From: Hsuehochloa calcarea
Taxonomy: Eukaryota > Streptophyta > Magnoliopsida > Poales > Poaceae
Length of the DNA stretch: 64,000 nucleotides
Direction of reading: 5' to 3'
Assembly: GCA_036346395.1 (NCBI GenBank)
Contig: CM070611.1
Location: 19,726,473 to 19,790,472 of the forward strand
Shown: positions 47,643-58,011 of the stretch, one piece after another
How the letters are laid out: each line of letters starts with the position of its first letter
Position numbering within the stretch: the first letter of the stretch is position 1
Notes under the pieces: generated by a model
Database searches by the model: none
The model's input: the letters and a program-made list of their open reading frames with translations, nothing else
Told to the model about the DNA's origin: nothing
Made by a program: the position numbers and the translations under genes

Positions 47643-47936
47643 ATGGCTGCCCCTTCATCTGATGGACCTTGGGACTACTACTCCCACGCAGAGCACGAAG
47701 GACGATACGTGGATCTCCTTTGTCAGCTGATGCAGTATCTTGGGTTCACCCGTCCTCCTCTCTTCAGAGGCCGGACGACGAGGATCTTGGACCGCGAGTC
47801 TTGGACCGTGGAGGTTTACCTCTACACCAGGACCGGCGAGTTCAACCCCCACACCTTCCAGGGCGAGTTCAACCACCTCCTCGGGTTCGACTGCCTAGTC
47901 GGCTCGACCACCTCCTCAGATCCGACCACCTAGCCA
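47643..47936 (+). CDS. Short gag-like ORF of long-LTR Gypsy element
   Basis: Starts at a true ATG (47643) about 190 bases after the primer-binding-like site. Reads MAAPSSDGPWDYYSHAEHEG, then LLCQLMQYLGFTRPPLF and WTVEVYLYTRTGEF, ending at TAG after about 97 codons. 'MAAP..DGPW.YY....H...L..LL..LG....P...G' is a recurrent start of grass retroelement hypothetical proteins from non-autonomous long-LTR elements. It is probably truncated by the neighbouring insertion. Function unknown. Confidence 0.45.
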
Positions 47937-48139
47937 AAGTTCAGAGAGAGAGAGAGAGTATCTTTTTATTACCTTTTTACCCCTGTTCTCCAGAAAAAGT
48001 TTGTGACCTATATATATCCCCAGACCCAGAAGAGGGTTTCGAAGAGTTGTGAGTCAAGGTCTCGCAAAAAAAAGAGGAACCCTAGGTTGGGTTTCTACAG
48101 TTAAAAAAGAAGAAGAAGAGAGTAGTAAAAAAAATAGAG

Positions 48140-48235
48140 ACCACTCATAATTGGCTCACGACCACCCTCAGTTGGTCTACGACCACACTCAAGTGGCCCA
48201 CGACAACCCACAGTTGGTCCACGACCACCCATAGG
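48140..48235. repeat. Short tandem repeat (TGGTCCACGACCACC)
   Basis: Four degenerate ~24-base units such as 'ttggctcacgaccaccctcag' in the leader of the gag-only element. A related 'ctacgaccaggccc' cluster occurs at 50895-50955. Confidence 0.6.
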
Positions 48236-48634
48236 AGAAATCAGTTGCTTTGTTAATTTTGTTCCATTGTGCTTGTATCTACCCTATTTTTCAACTTGTT
48301 TGAGCTAGTTCTAGGAACGCGTTTGGGCCCGCAACTGTGACGAGTACTGTGGACTTTGATTCAGCTTTGCTAATCTGATTTTATTATTGCTATTCCTTGC
48401 TACTAAACATTGCCTGTCCGAGCTCCACATACTTTCGGCCCTCAGATTTGGATCCTCGCATTCGCCTCCGCCGTGGTCATATATCCAACCTTCTCCGATC
48501 AAACCACCTGCTACGATTTGGTAGGAAACTCATAAGAGCTTGGTAAGACGCTTGAGAGTGTGTGATGCCACCTTCCACCACCTGGTAGTTGATAGGGATA
48601 ATACATTTGTGTTGTCTTTTGTCTCCTGCTAACC

Positions 48635-50592
48635 ATGGCAGGTGAAGAATTGGATGCGGAAACAAATGCTACACTGCGACAACTCAATGATAGTATTGTA
48701 ATGCTCAATGCACGCATTAATAGTTTGGCCAATCAACGACCGAACAATGGACGTGTTGAACCTCATGGTGCAGCCCATGATCATGAGTTTGACAATGATA
48801 ATGAGATGCGCAACCACAACGCCTTTGATGCACGAAAATGGAACCGGCTGAACTTCAACCGTCAAGGTATGAGAGGTAATAACTTTCAGCAATATAAGCA
48901 CGTGTTAATGATGATCCATATGCTAAAGTTAAGTTCACTATACCATCTTTTGCGAGTGTTTATGATGCTGAAATTTATCTAGATTGGGAGATGACAGTTG
49001 AACAAAAATTTAATACCCATCTCGTTCCTAAAGTGCATAGAGTCAGACAAGCTACTAGTGAATTTAAAGATTTTGCTATCATTTGGTGGAATCAAGTAGT
49101 TAATTCTGGTTTAACACCTGATACATGGGATAGATTGAAGGTAGCTATGTGTGCTAGATTTGTTCCTCTTACTTTTAAACGTGATATGCATAAGAAATTG
49201 CAGCGTTTAAATCAAGGTAGTAGAACTGTAAGGGAATACTATCATGAATTGAAAACTCATTTGTTGCGTTGTGGGATAGAGGAACATGCTGAAGCTACAG
49301 AAAAAAGATTCTTAAGTGGACTTAATCATGAAATTCAGGACATTCTTGTTCATAAAGAATATAATTCTCTCTCATTTATTTATATTTGCTTGTAAGGTTG
49401 AAAGTCAGATTGAGAAGAAATTAAGAATACTTGATGATAGAAAACATGAGAACAAGCATGTGTTTGTGTCTTTTTCTATGACTAACAACTTGCAGGAAGT
49501 TGAGAACCATGCCAAAGAGGAGAATGAGCTGATTGAACCATCGACTCCTTTGGTTGAGAAGGAAGATGAGGAGATGGATGCACCTACATCATTTGAAGAG
49601 AGCCAAAAAGGTAAAGATCATGGTGCTATCATCACGCAAGGTGAGTATGCGTGTGAAGAACTACAATTGTCCACTGTTCATGCTATTTTAGAGCAAAAAT
49701 TAGTGGAAAATAATTCTGAAATGCACATGTTTCACGAAGAGAATTCAGACTGTATTGATTTTAGTGTACCATGTGCTAAACTTGTTGATTTTCCTGTTGA
49801 CTTGAGTACACCAGATGATAACATAATTGAATTGCCTACTGTTTTGAGCGATTCATATGATGAGTCAATCACATATATGATCATGTGGAATTGGTTAGAC
49901 ATAAAGATGTTTTGACTAGAATTTCTCCTACTGCTTCTTTATGTTACATTATGTTGAAGCCACCGATGAAATTATCACATGCTATGGAGAAAGTTTCTGA
50001 AATCACATGTTTGAAATCCTTGTCTAGTGCGTGCACCCTTGGATATAAGTTTAATTTGATTGGAGATTATGGTGTAGATAATCAATTTCATGTATATCGA
50101 ATATGTCTAACTTGTGATCACATAGATGAATTGAAGCTTACTATTTTGAACAACAATTCTTGTGAACCGAATCTTGTTCATTATGAGAAGAAAATAAACT
50201 TAAGTAATCATCCAACGCCTATGTGTTCATCTCTTATTGCATCGTCTAGTATTGACAATTTGCATCATAATGTTGAAGAATGGAAAAACTTTCAAATCTT
50301 TTCACCCTTGCTAGATGAATTTGCTAACGCTCAATTGAAATATGATTATATGGATGAACTTTGTTTGATTCCACAGGTTATAGATTTGCCCATATGTGCT
50401 AGCACTACAAATTTACAACTTAATGGATTTGAATTGTATAAATGCTTCCCTTATATTTGCAAAACTAGTTGCAATAATTGTTGTATGAGAAATTTTGTTT
50501 TTCTCATTAATATATATGATTATTCTTGGGCTAATAATACAATGAGTTTTTATAATCGCTGCTACTCTATAACATTAACTGTACAACGATGA
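48635..50592 (+). pseudogene. Gypsy gag plus unknown second domain, frameshifted
   Basis: Starts MAGEELDAETNATLRQLNDS (48635). After a frameshift near 48905 it reads DDPYAKVKFTIPSFASVYDAEIYLDW, then WWNQVVNSG and LNQGSRTVREYYHELKTHLLRCG (48991-49395), a clear retrotransposon gag core. After another shift near 49370 it continues as acidic sequence (49316-49915). After a third near 49890 it runs as a 235-codon frame (to 50592) rich in Cys, His and Asn (CLTCDHIDELKLTIL..., KCFPYICKTSCNNCCMRN). That last part matches no domain I know. Only three breaks in about 650 codons suggest it was intact recently. Confidence 0.6.
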
Positions 50593-50646
50593 AGCACAGT
50601 TAAAATAGATGATATATACATATACCATGCATACACCTTTGTTTCT

Positions 50647-50931
50647 TTGTTACCCTATTTTCAGCTTATCAAAAGCCGAGGACGGCTTTGTTTTCAAGAA
50701 GGGGAGGATGATGAGGGCATGACCCCTATGGATACAACCACATTTGCTATGCTTGCTATTCCAATTACAAGAGCCCGTACACGTCACTTAATTTATCAGG
50801 TAAATTCATTTCTATGGCTGAGTGTATTATTTGAGAACTCTATTATGCTGCCTAATGGAGATGATTTACTTGTACTTAGGAATCTAGCTCTACGACCAGT
50901 CCTACAACCAGGCTACCAGATCTACGACTAG
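50647..50931 (+). pseudogene. C-terminal Gypsy polyprotein tail
   Basis: Reads SRGRLCFQEGEDDEGMT and then AIPITRARTRHLIYQVNSF, ending ...LLPNGDDLLVLRN. This 'PITRAR.R.L.YQV.SF' tail normally follows integrase in grass Gypsy polyproteins. Here it is detached from any pol domains. Confidence 0.55.
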
Positions 50932-51469
50932 CCCTACGACCAGGCCCACGACCAGTGACGACCACGTTGGGAGTTAGTCAAAGACATTGAAATAAGGTGT
51001 TGCGTTACCGTTTTGGGCCTAATAAGGCCTTGTAAGCGTGGCAAGATCAAAGTCCAGGATGTGTACGCCTCTCCACATGGCAGCACAACCCTTGGTCGAC
51101 CTCCTCATGTTCTCCCCCCTATATATTGCATGCAGCCGCTACAGTTTAAGGTTGGGTTTTTTCTTAGATTATTCTGCCTTTGCAGTTTCACCGTTTACGG
51201 TTTGAGAAACCCCACTTTGTGAACTTCATCCAAATTCGTAATATATTTCAGATTGCATCTATCTTATTCTTGTGAGATGCTTCGATTGCTTGCAGGAACC
51301 ATAACCCTCGTGGTGAGGTCGATCGCGTACGAGCGTGGTTGATAACGACAGTCGTGCGGGAGTAGTGAATTGCGAGGTGAAGATCTGTGGGTCGGAAGCC
51401 TCAAAGCGACAACGTCCTCACGACAAAACAAATCGAACCTATCGAAAGATCAGGACGCCGTGTACCCAT

Positions 51470-52780
51470 CAGATGATCCTAAGGACTTAATCCTGTGATG
51501 TCCTCCAATTGTAAAACAGAACAACCACAAGTTCTATAATGGGTGTCGACCTGGCTAACTAATTGGTGTCCACCATTGTGAGTTGCACCATTGGAGTGAC
51601 CCACGAGTCGTGTCGCTGGCTAAGCCGTCGTGGACACGGGTCGTGAGTTGGCTAAGCCGCCATGTGGCGCAAGAGGGGGTTTGGGGGCATGGTTGATGCA
51701 GAGGGAGAGCGTAACCACTCTCAGATGAAACCTTAGCGGGTGTAATGAACAATGAGGGATGCCTTATAAAGGCCTTGTGATAATCTCCCTTGATTCACAT
51801 GTCTACGGAAATGTGTGTACATATCGAGCTGATTATCTCTTGTGGGTAAAGATTTACAATCTCTGCAGAGAATAAAAAACTGTTCGAACAGCCGTGCCCA
51901 CGGTCACGGGCGGGCATGTGGAGCTTACAAGATATAGTTCTATTTCAAAAACTTTTGTGGGTGGGTTCAAAAAAAGGTGCGGGGCTCACCTAGCCCTTAA
52001 ATTGGATTTCCCTGGGTATTCTTACCCAGTGTTGGTAATAGGTGGGTATGACCACCGTCAAAAAGAACCATGAGACAGAGTTTTCGATGGAGGGAACCTC
52101 TGCTGTTATTACTTATTGCACAATTAATCTCTTTAAAAATACAAATTTGGTTAAAAATGCTAAGTGATAGGACTTTCTAATATTTGTATTTATAAATATT
52201 GCTTTACGCAAATAAAAGAACCCGAGCCATCCTTGTTAAATTGTGCATGTATATTATTGTATCTGTTGTGTTGGCTCGCGAGCATGGTAGTTGTGCTTAC
52301 CCTCGCTCTCCCCAAAACCCTTCAGATGATCTGGACCAAGGAGACTACGCCTATTATGAGTATCCAGAAGCTGATGGACAAGGATGCGATGAAGAGTAGT
52401 ATAGCTCTGTAGTTTAGGTCTCGCCTCAGTCTAGTAGACTTGTCGGTGCTTGCATATAACCAATATTACCTGAGCCCCTGGATAATACTAGTCGTATACA
52501 AGTCACCCCGGTCGCTGCCCTGTGGAGAGACGAGCTCCATCCCCTTTTGCTTCCGCTGTAGCCAACGAACCTTTGTGATGTAATATATTTGGCCTGACGG
52601 CCCTTTTGTAAAAACCTGACCCGACGTGGTCTATGTTACCTTGATTGTCTGTAATATATGTGTTGGTCTTATTTCACGTTTGTATGAGATGATCTAGTAA
52701 TGTATCTGTGAGTGCTACCTACTGATCCAGAGAGTAGCACAGTATTTCACAGAGAATTCGGATTTACAAAATCCGGGCCC
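51470..52780 (+). repeat. Partial copy of the long LTR (3' LTR remnant)
   Basis: Aligns from GATGATCCTAAGG with 46133-47440, same orientation, with a few per cent differences and small indels. Only the last third of the LTR is present; the first part is lost at the junction with the gag-only element. It fades after ...AAAATCCGGGCCC near 52775. Confidence 0.75.
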
Positions 52781-53889
52781 GTCTGTCTCACCTCACATAC
52801 GTGTGTGCATCAGTTAAAAAGCGTGTGCTCATGGTTCATGAGGTACCGGATAAATCAAATGATTTTTATACTTGAGACCTAGCGTGTGTGTTAGTAGGAT
52901 GACATGTATGGTATAAATGAGGTGTGTGTGATAAAAAAAAAAGCATTTCTTTCTTCATTTATTGGACTTGTGACCTAAGCAAGCATATATTTGCAAAAGG
53001 TTCATTAAATCCTCATAATTGACATATAATTTCCCTATTAGAGGAATTTAATGCGGCAATGAATTTTTAGACATTTTTCTACTCTTGAAGTCATTTTCGG
53101 AAAGAAATATTTTAGCTACTTGTACGAGACACGAGGATACGCAATAACACCGTGGCATAGATTAGTCTTGGTAGAGGATGTCCACAACTTGATGCTGATC
53201 AAGAGAGTTCCATGGCAATGGAGAAATTTAGTGATGGTAATTAAACAAGATAATTTCGGACCGACCATTAATTCATCACGACGTGCGCGCCTTCAAGATT
53301 TTCAACCGTTAATTGTGGTCCTTGATGAGCTGACGCGCATCAAAGCATCAAAAGTCATCCACCACGAGCATCGAAATTAAAAGCCCTACCTTCTTGTGCA
53401 AACAGTAACCATTGGGTTTCAAAATCGAAATCTCCATTGTAACCAACGGAGTTTGCCCAAGTCAACCCCTATTCCTTACATGGCTGTTAGACCGATCGAT
53501 CGATTTGTGTCTTTTGTCACTGCATTACTTTTTTTTGGACTACCATATCCCAATTAGACCGATCGATTTGTGTCTTTTGTCACTGCATTACCCTTTTTTT
53601 TTGGTCTCAAACAACCTATTTTGAGTCTAATAACCAATTAACAACTCGATTAGCAAAAAATACCCAATTAACTACTACCTCAGATCACAAAAAGTGAGCT
53701 TAACAAAAACGAAAATCAATAAGATGTCACTCTGAACACTGGTGCGCCCGAAATGGTACATCATTTCTCTATAGTTTATTGCATTAATGCATTGATTTCA
53801 TTATTAATTGCTTGGGATTATTATTAATTTATTTGCCAAATGCTCAAGATATATACGTTTTGGTTGACGTTATCTACATGCAGTTTTAG
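52781..53889. other. Unassigned sequence
   Basis: No ORF of substance; the frame 53120-53380 resembles nothing I know. Contains a ~60-base imperfect tandem duplication at 53488-53602 ('agaccgatcgat...tttgtgtcttttgtcactgcatta'). Confidence 0.5.
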
Positions 53890-54202
53890 ACAAAAATGAC
53901 ACTGTTGCATGACGAAATAGCAAAATAGCCCCTTCGCGAGCGAATTGGCAAAAAATGGCACCCATGAAGCTCTCAAAAACCACGGCAGGGGGCCCACCAC
54001 GGGGTAGGGCCATGTGGCGGGCTCCTATTTGGCAGGAGCAGGTCTGCCGCTCGCCACTGAGCGGCTTGCCTGCTCCCGCCGAATGGGAGCCCCCCATGTG
54101 GCCCTACTGTGGCTTTTGAGCGCAACCCATATACCATTTTTACCAATTCGCTCGTAGGGTCGCTATTTTTGCTATTTCGCTTCAGAACAACGTCATTTTA
54201 GC
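53890..54202. repeat. 313-bp foldback (near-full-length inverted repeat)
   Basis: The left half (GACGAAATAGCAAAATAGCC ... GGGCTCCTATTTGGC) and the right half (GAATGGGAGCC ... GCTATTTTTGCTATTTCGC) are inverted copies over about 145 bases, with the centre near 54045. No coding sequence. It may be a foldback-type MITE or a source of double-stranded RNA. Confidence 0.75.
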
Positions 54203-54758
54203 AAAAAAAAAAAAATAGATTCGATGGGAATCACACACTTTTAGGAACATAAATGGAAAGTAAACGTCAAGAGGAAGGAAACTCAATTTGGATCACCGCA
54301 AAATGACCATCCAGAGAAGAATACGACTAATGATAGGGTTGTCAGTGACTGTATCGGACGACTGTATCATCCTCCAGCGTGATCGCCACATCAAATGGAT
54401 TAGGATTTGTGAAGACTCCAAGGCGGTGCAAACCCCTTTGCAGTGTTGAAACCCTAGGATTGTGTATTTAAAGGAGATTGATTGCTTCTACAAATAAGGA
54501 GGCAAGTAGAGAGAACCATTCATCACATCAAGAACACCATCACCACCATATTTTCCACCATAGTTCATCCTCCATCCACCTGTCCTTGTAATTATTCATC
54601 CATTGGTGTAACCGGAACATCAGCAACATCTTTATTAATATGTATTTGTTATTCATCTATTGTTCTTGGTTCCCATGAATATGAGTGTGTAATTCCCCAA
54701 GGACTAGGGGTTAAGGTAGCCATGTAGCACTAAGTAATGAAGGGGATGATTTAACTTT
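54203..54758. other. Unassigned, LTR-like composition
   Basis: Contains GTGTATTTAAAGGAG near 54463-54477, a TATA-like context, followed by CACCATCA-rich leader sequence. No ORF I can support. Interrupted at 54758 by the CACTA element and continuing at 56068. Confidence 0.4.
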
Positions 54759-56067
54759 CACTACTACACAAAACCTCATCACAGATGGTTCTAAACCATC
54801 ATCATAGACGGTTTTTGAACCGTCTGAATTTATGTGTCTATGATGACATGAGATCATCACAGACGATTCAAAAACCGTCTGAATTTATGCGTCTGTGATG
54901 ATATGAGATCATCACAAACGGTTTTTTAACCGTCTGTGAAAAAGGCTATCACAGACGGTTCGTGAATAGAACCATTTGTGATAATCTATTTTCACAGACG
55001 ATTCTTGTTTAGAACCGTCTGTGATAGCTTTTTCTATTGCAAAAAAACGAAAATGGATTTTCACTTCGTCTGGAGCCTCCCGAGCCTCGCGAATGAATCT
55101 GATATGGATTTTCGGATTGAACTTTTCGTTAGCTTTCCCACAATAGTCACATCATCACAGTAGCATCAACTCAATCCATTCACAGAGCACTAAAAACAAC
55201 ACGGCACCACCCACATCACAGTAGTATCAACTCAATCCATTCACAGAGCACTAACACATCACAGTAGTAGTCCACATCACAGAGCAAAAGGGGGAGTAGA
55301 GAGAGTGAGGTCATGGGAGGCTGGGGTGACGAGGTCGTGGGAGGCCAGCGACGATGAGGCTGGGGCGAGGTGGAGGAGGCCACGGGTGACGAGCTCAAGG
55401 GAGGACGGGGTGACAAAGTGGAGGAGGACGGGGGCGACTAGCTCAGAGGAGGACGGGGTGACGAAGTGGAGGAGACCGCGGGCGACGAGCTCGGTGGAGG
55501 CCGGAGCGTAAGGTAAGGGCGAGATGGAGATGGAAGTGGAGGAATGGCAAAGGAGGAGATGGAGGACTCCGTTAATATAAAGAGATTTTCGGCAGCCCGC
55601 CCATTAAGTGCAAATTTTCGTTTTTCCGCCCAACAAAACAAAAGTATCATAGACGGTTTTATACAAAAACCGTCTGTGATTACATATCACAAACGGTTCG
55701 TATCATGAACCGTCTGTGATGAGTCTCATAACAGACGGTTCATGATACGAACCGTATGTGATGAGATACTCATCACAGACGATTTTTGTATAAAATCATC
55801 TGTGATTTTAGATTTTACTATGGCTTGAAATTTTTCTTACTCTTCGAATTTACCATGGCTTTGATTTTTACCATGGTTTTAGAAATCTAAAATCACAGAT
55901 GGTTCGAACCACGAACCGTCTGTGATATCTACATATCACAGAACCGTCTGTGATAGTTCCATATCACAGACGGTTCGTCTTGGAACCGTCTGTGATTATT
56001 TTATCACAGACGATTTCAAAGAACCGTCTGTGATGAGGCGTCTTCTATGGTCTGTTTTGTAGTAGTG
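54759..56067. mobile_element. Non-autonomous CACTA element, complete ends, TSD TTT
   Basis: Starts CACTACTACACAAAACC (54759) and ends GGTCTGTTTTGTAGTAGTG (56067), with the 3-bp duplication TTT on both sides (54756-54758 and 56068-56070). Subterminal arrays of ATCACAGACGGTT / AACCGTCTGTGAT fill 54780-55030 and 55650-56035. The middle (55150-55620) has a 40-base direct repeat ('catcacagtagtatcaactc...', near 55153 and 55213) and a GC-rich purine block (55290-55560), possibly captured. No transposase. Confidence 0.9.
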
Positions 56068-56070
56068 TTT

Positions 56071-57558
56071 CATGCATGCCTTCTTTGTTAGCATTACTAT
56101 TAGTAATTATGTGTCTTTCCTCGATACCAGGACTTGATGGGTTCTCATGCTCCATAGGTCAGCGCAAGGAAAGATGAAAACAGGTGGTGAAATGGAAGAT
56201 TGGCCGGAAGAGTCGGTGACAATGAAAGTGACATCGATTGGCTTTCGAAAGCAATCCACTTGAGGGAGCATTGCATAACCACTACCCTTAATGCATTGGT
56301 CTGGTTGTAAGTCGGTTGGTCTACGTGGTAATCCTTAATTACGAGCGTGACATGTTGTCGCACGCACATGAGCGGGACAATTGATTCTCCTATACAATGT
56401 TTGTCTAAGGGAGATGCATATAGGGTGTGCCGTCTACATGAACACATGGTTATCACAACTGCTTTGATTTATTAGATCATTATTTTTATCATCCCTGATA
56501 TTTACCAACATTGTAGGTGATTCTAATACCCTAGGCCATATTCTCCATCGTACGAATAGCAGCCTCTTTAATATTATTGCTTTCTGTAGTAAATTAGCTT
56601 TTCATTATTAGCGTCATAATTACCCCCTCACTGTTATTTTAGTTTTAATTAAATTTGTAGTTGTTCGAAGGTAATAGATTAATCCACGTGTCCAAAAGGG
56701 ATTGATATAAACCTTAGAATACTCCGAGGGAAACTGTTGCGAATGATACTGTGCACTTTCGATCATCAACCACTAAAGCTTGTTACCATGTATTCGAAAA
56801 AAATATTTAAAATACAATACTACTAGAGTTTTTTTTTAAAAGACTAAATTACCCATACCATTTGCGTATATCAAAACTACAAGTTGTATCCGATATCTCT
56901 GATGAAATTAATATAGCATTGACTGTATATATTCAGGGACGTCACTTCTTTTTCTACTCGAGGGAGTAGTTGATCAAGCATTGCGTAATGAAACACACAT
57001 CAGAGAAGCCCTGCGCAATTAAACAGGGTATTTAAGTCCGGAAGACGTAAGACGTCATCCACGGAAGAACAGCCATTGACGTTGGTGATTGCGGTTTTCT
57101 TACTTCCCTTGCTTGGGAAAGTTTTCAACCTTCTTTTTGTTTGGCAAAATTGGCTACAAGATATTTATATTTTGTAACATTTACTCCGGAACACTAGTTT
57201 TTTGTGTTTTTTTACTGTAACACATTGTTAAAAGATAGCTATTTGCTTTGAACACTAAACCCAATAAAATATGATTTCCTGTCGTTGAGCAGAGAGATAT
57301 TTTAGGAAATGACTTACACTGTCCCCGACTCTTCCTGGTTCGGTTGAACCGATTAGGTTGAGTAAAACAAAAATAGAGCATGCCACAGCCATTGACGCGT
57401 CGAGGGGAACTCCCTAGTGCATACGGTGAGGACAGAGGTCGGTCATGGTGGTTTGGCGATGTGAGCCGAGGGCGACGCGATGAACTCCACGTGGCGTCGG
57501 CGATCCAAGGAAGGAAGTCTCAAATTAGAGGTAGGGAAGGCTTGAGAGAGGTAAGGAG
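56071..57558. other. Unassigned sequence
   Basis: Mostly AT-rich, no supported gene. A GC-rich stretch at 57380-57540 just before the next LTR has a short frame without recognisable similarity. Confidence 0.45.
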
Positions 57559-58011
57559 TGTTGGGTTGATCTCGGCTAACGAGATTCTGAGATTCCAGGG
57601 GGACAAAGCCCCTCTAGGGCCCTGATCGGGGGGTGTAACCAACTTTTGGCTACCGGTCTCGTTCACCCAGCGCGATATAAAAAGAATTGGACTCGTGCAA
57701 GCCTCGTGTGGGAGTTCAAGGCTACGAGCGTCCAACACAAGATCTGATCTATTCATCGTGTTGTGGTGAGCGAAGACCGGAGCTGTCGTCACCACCACAA
57801 CACCGTCGCCATCTCGACATAACACTCCCTTTAGCCGTCGCTCTGCTACCGTCTCCTGCCCCGACGCCGACCAACCCTAAGCTCCAATGGCGTCCTCAGG
57901 ATCAGGTAAACACGCACTCACGCTTCCGCTCAAATGATTAGACTAGGTGTTCATTTATGTGCTATGATTAATCATGTTTAGATCAAGGTTTACTCTCAGT
58001 TTTGGCCTACA
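57559..58011 (+). repeat. 5' LTR of Copia B
   Basis: 453 bp, TG...CA ends, TATA box GATATAAAAAG (57671-57681), and a downstream CT-rich leader containing the ATG at 57887. The initiator-Met type primer site TGGTATCAGAG lies two bases beyond the end. Confidence 0.8.

Larger units (their letters stand above)
47937..51469 (+). mobile_element. Gag-only Gypsy relative inserted in the long-LTR element
   Basis: Between the gag-like ORF and the second copy of the long LTR lies a plus-strand retroelement with a gag (48635-49400), a further ORF region (49316-50592) and a C-terminal block ITRARTRHLIYQVNSF...LLPNGDDLLVLRN (50700-50890). That block is the tail usually found after integrase in one group of grass Gypsy elements. 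Protease, RT, RNase H and integrase are missing. LTRs are not clearly defined: CT-rich and 'cctaggttgggtttctac' at 48080-48100 and 'ggttgggttttttcttag' at 51150-51168 are weakly alike. It ends at ...GTACCCATCA (51469). Confidence 0.6.
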
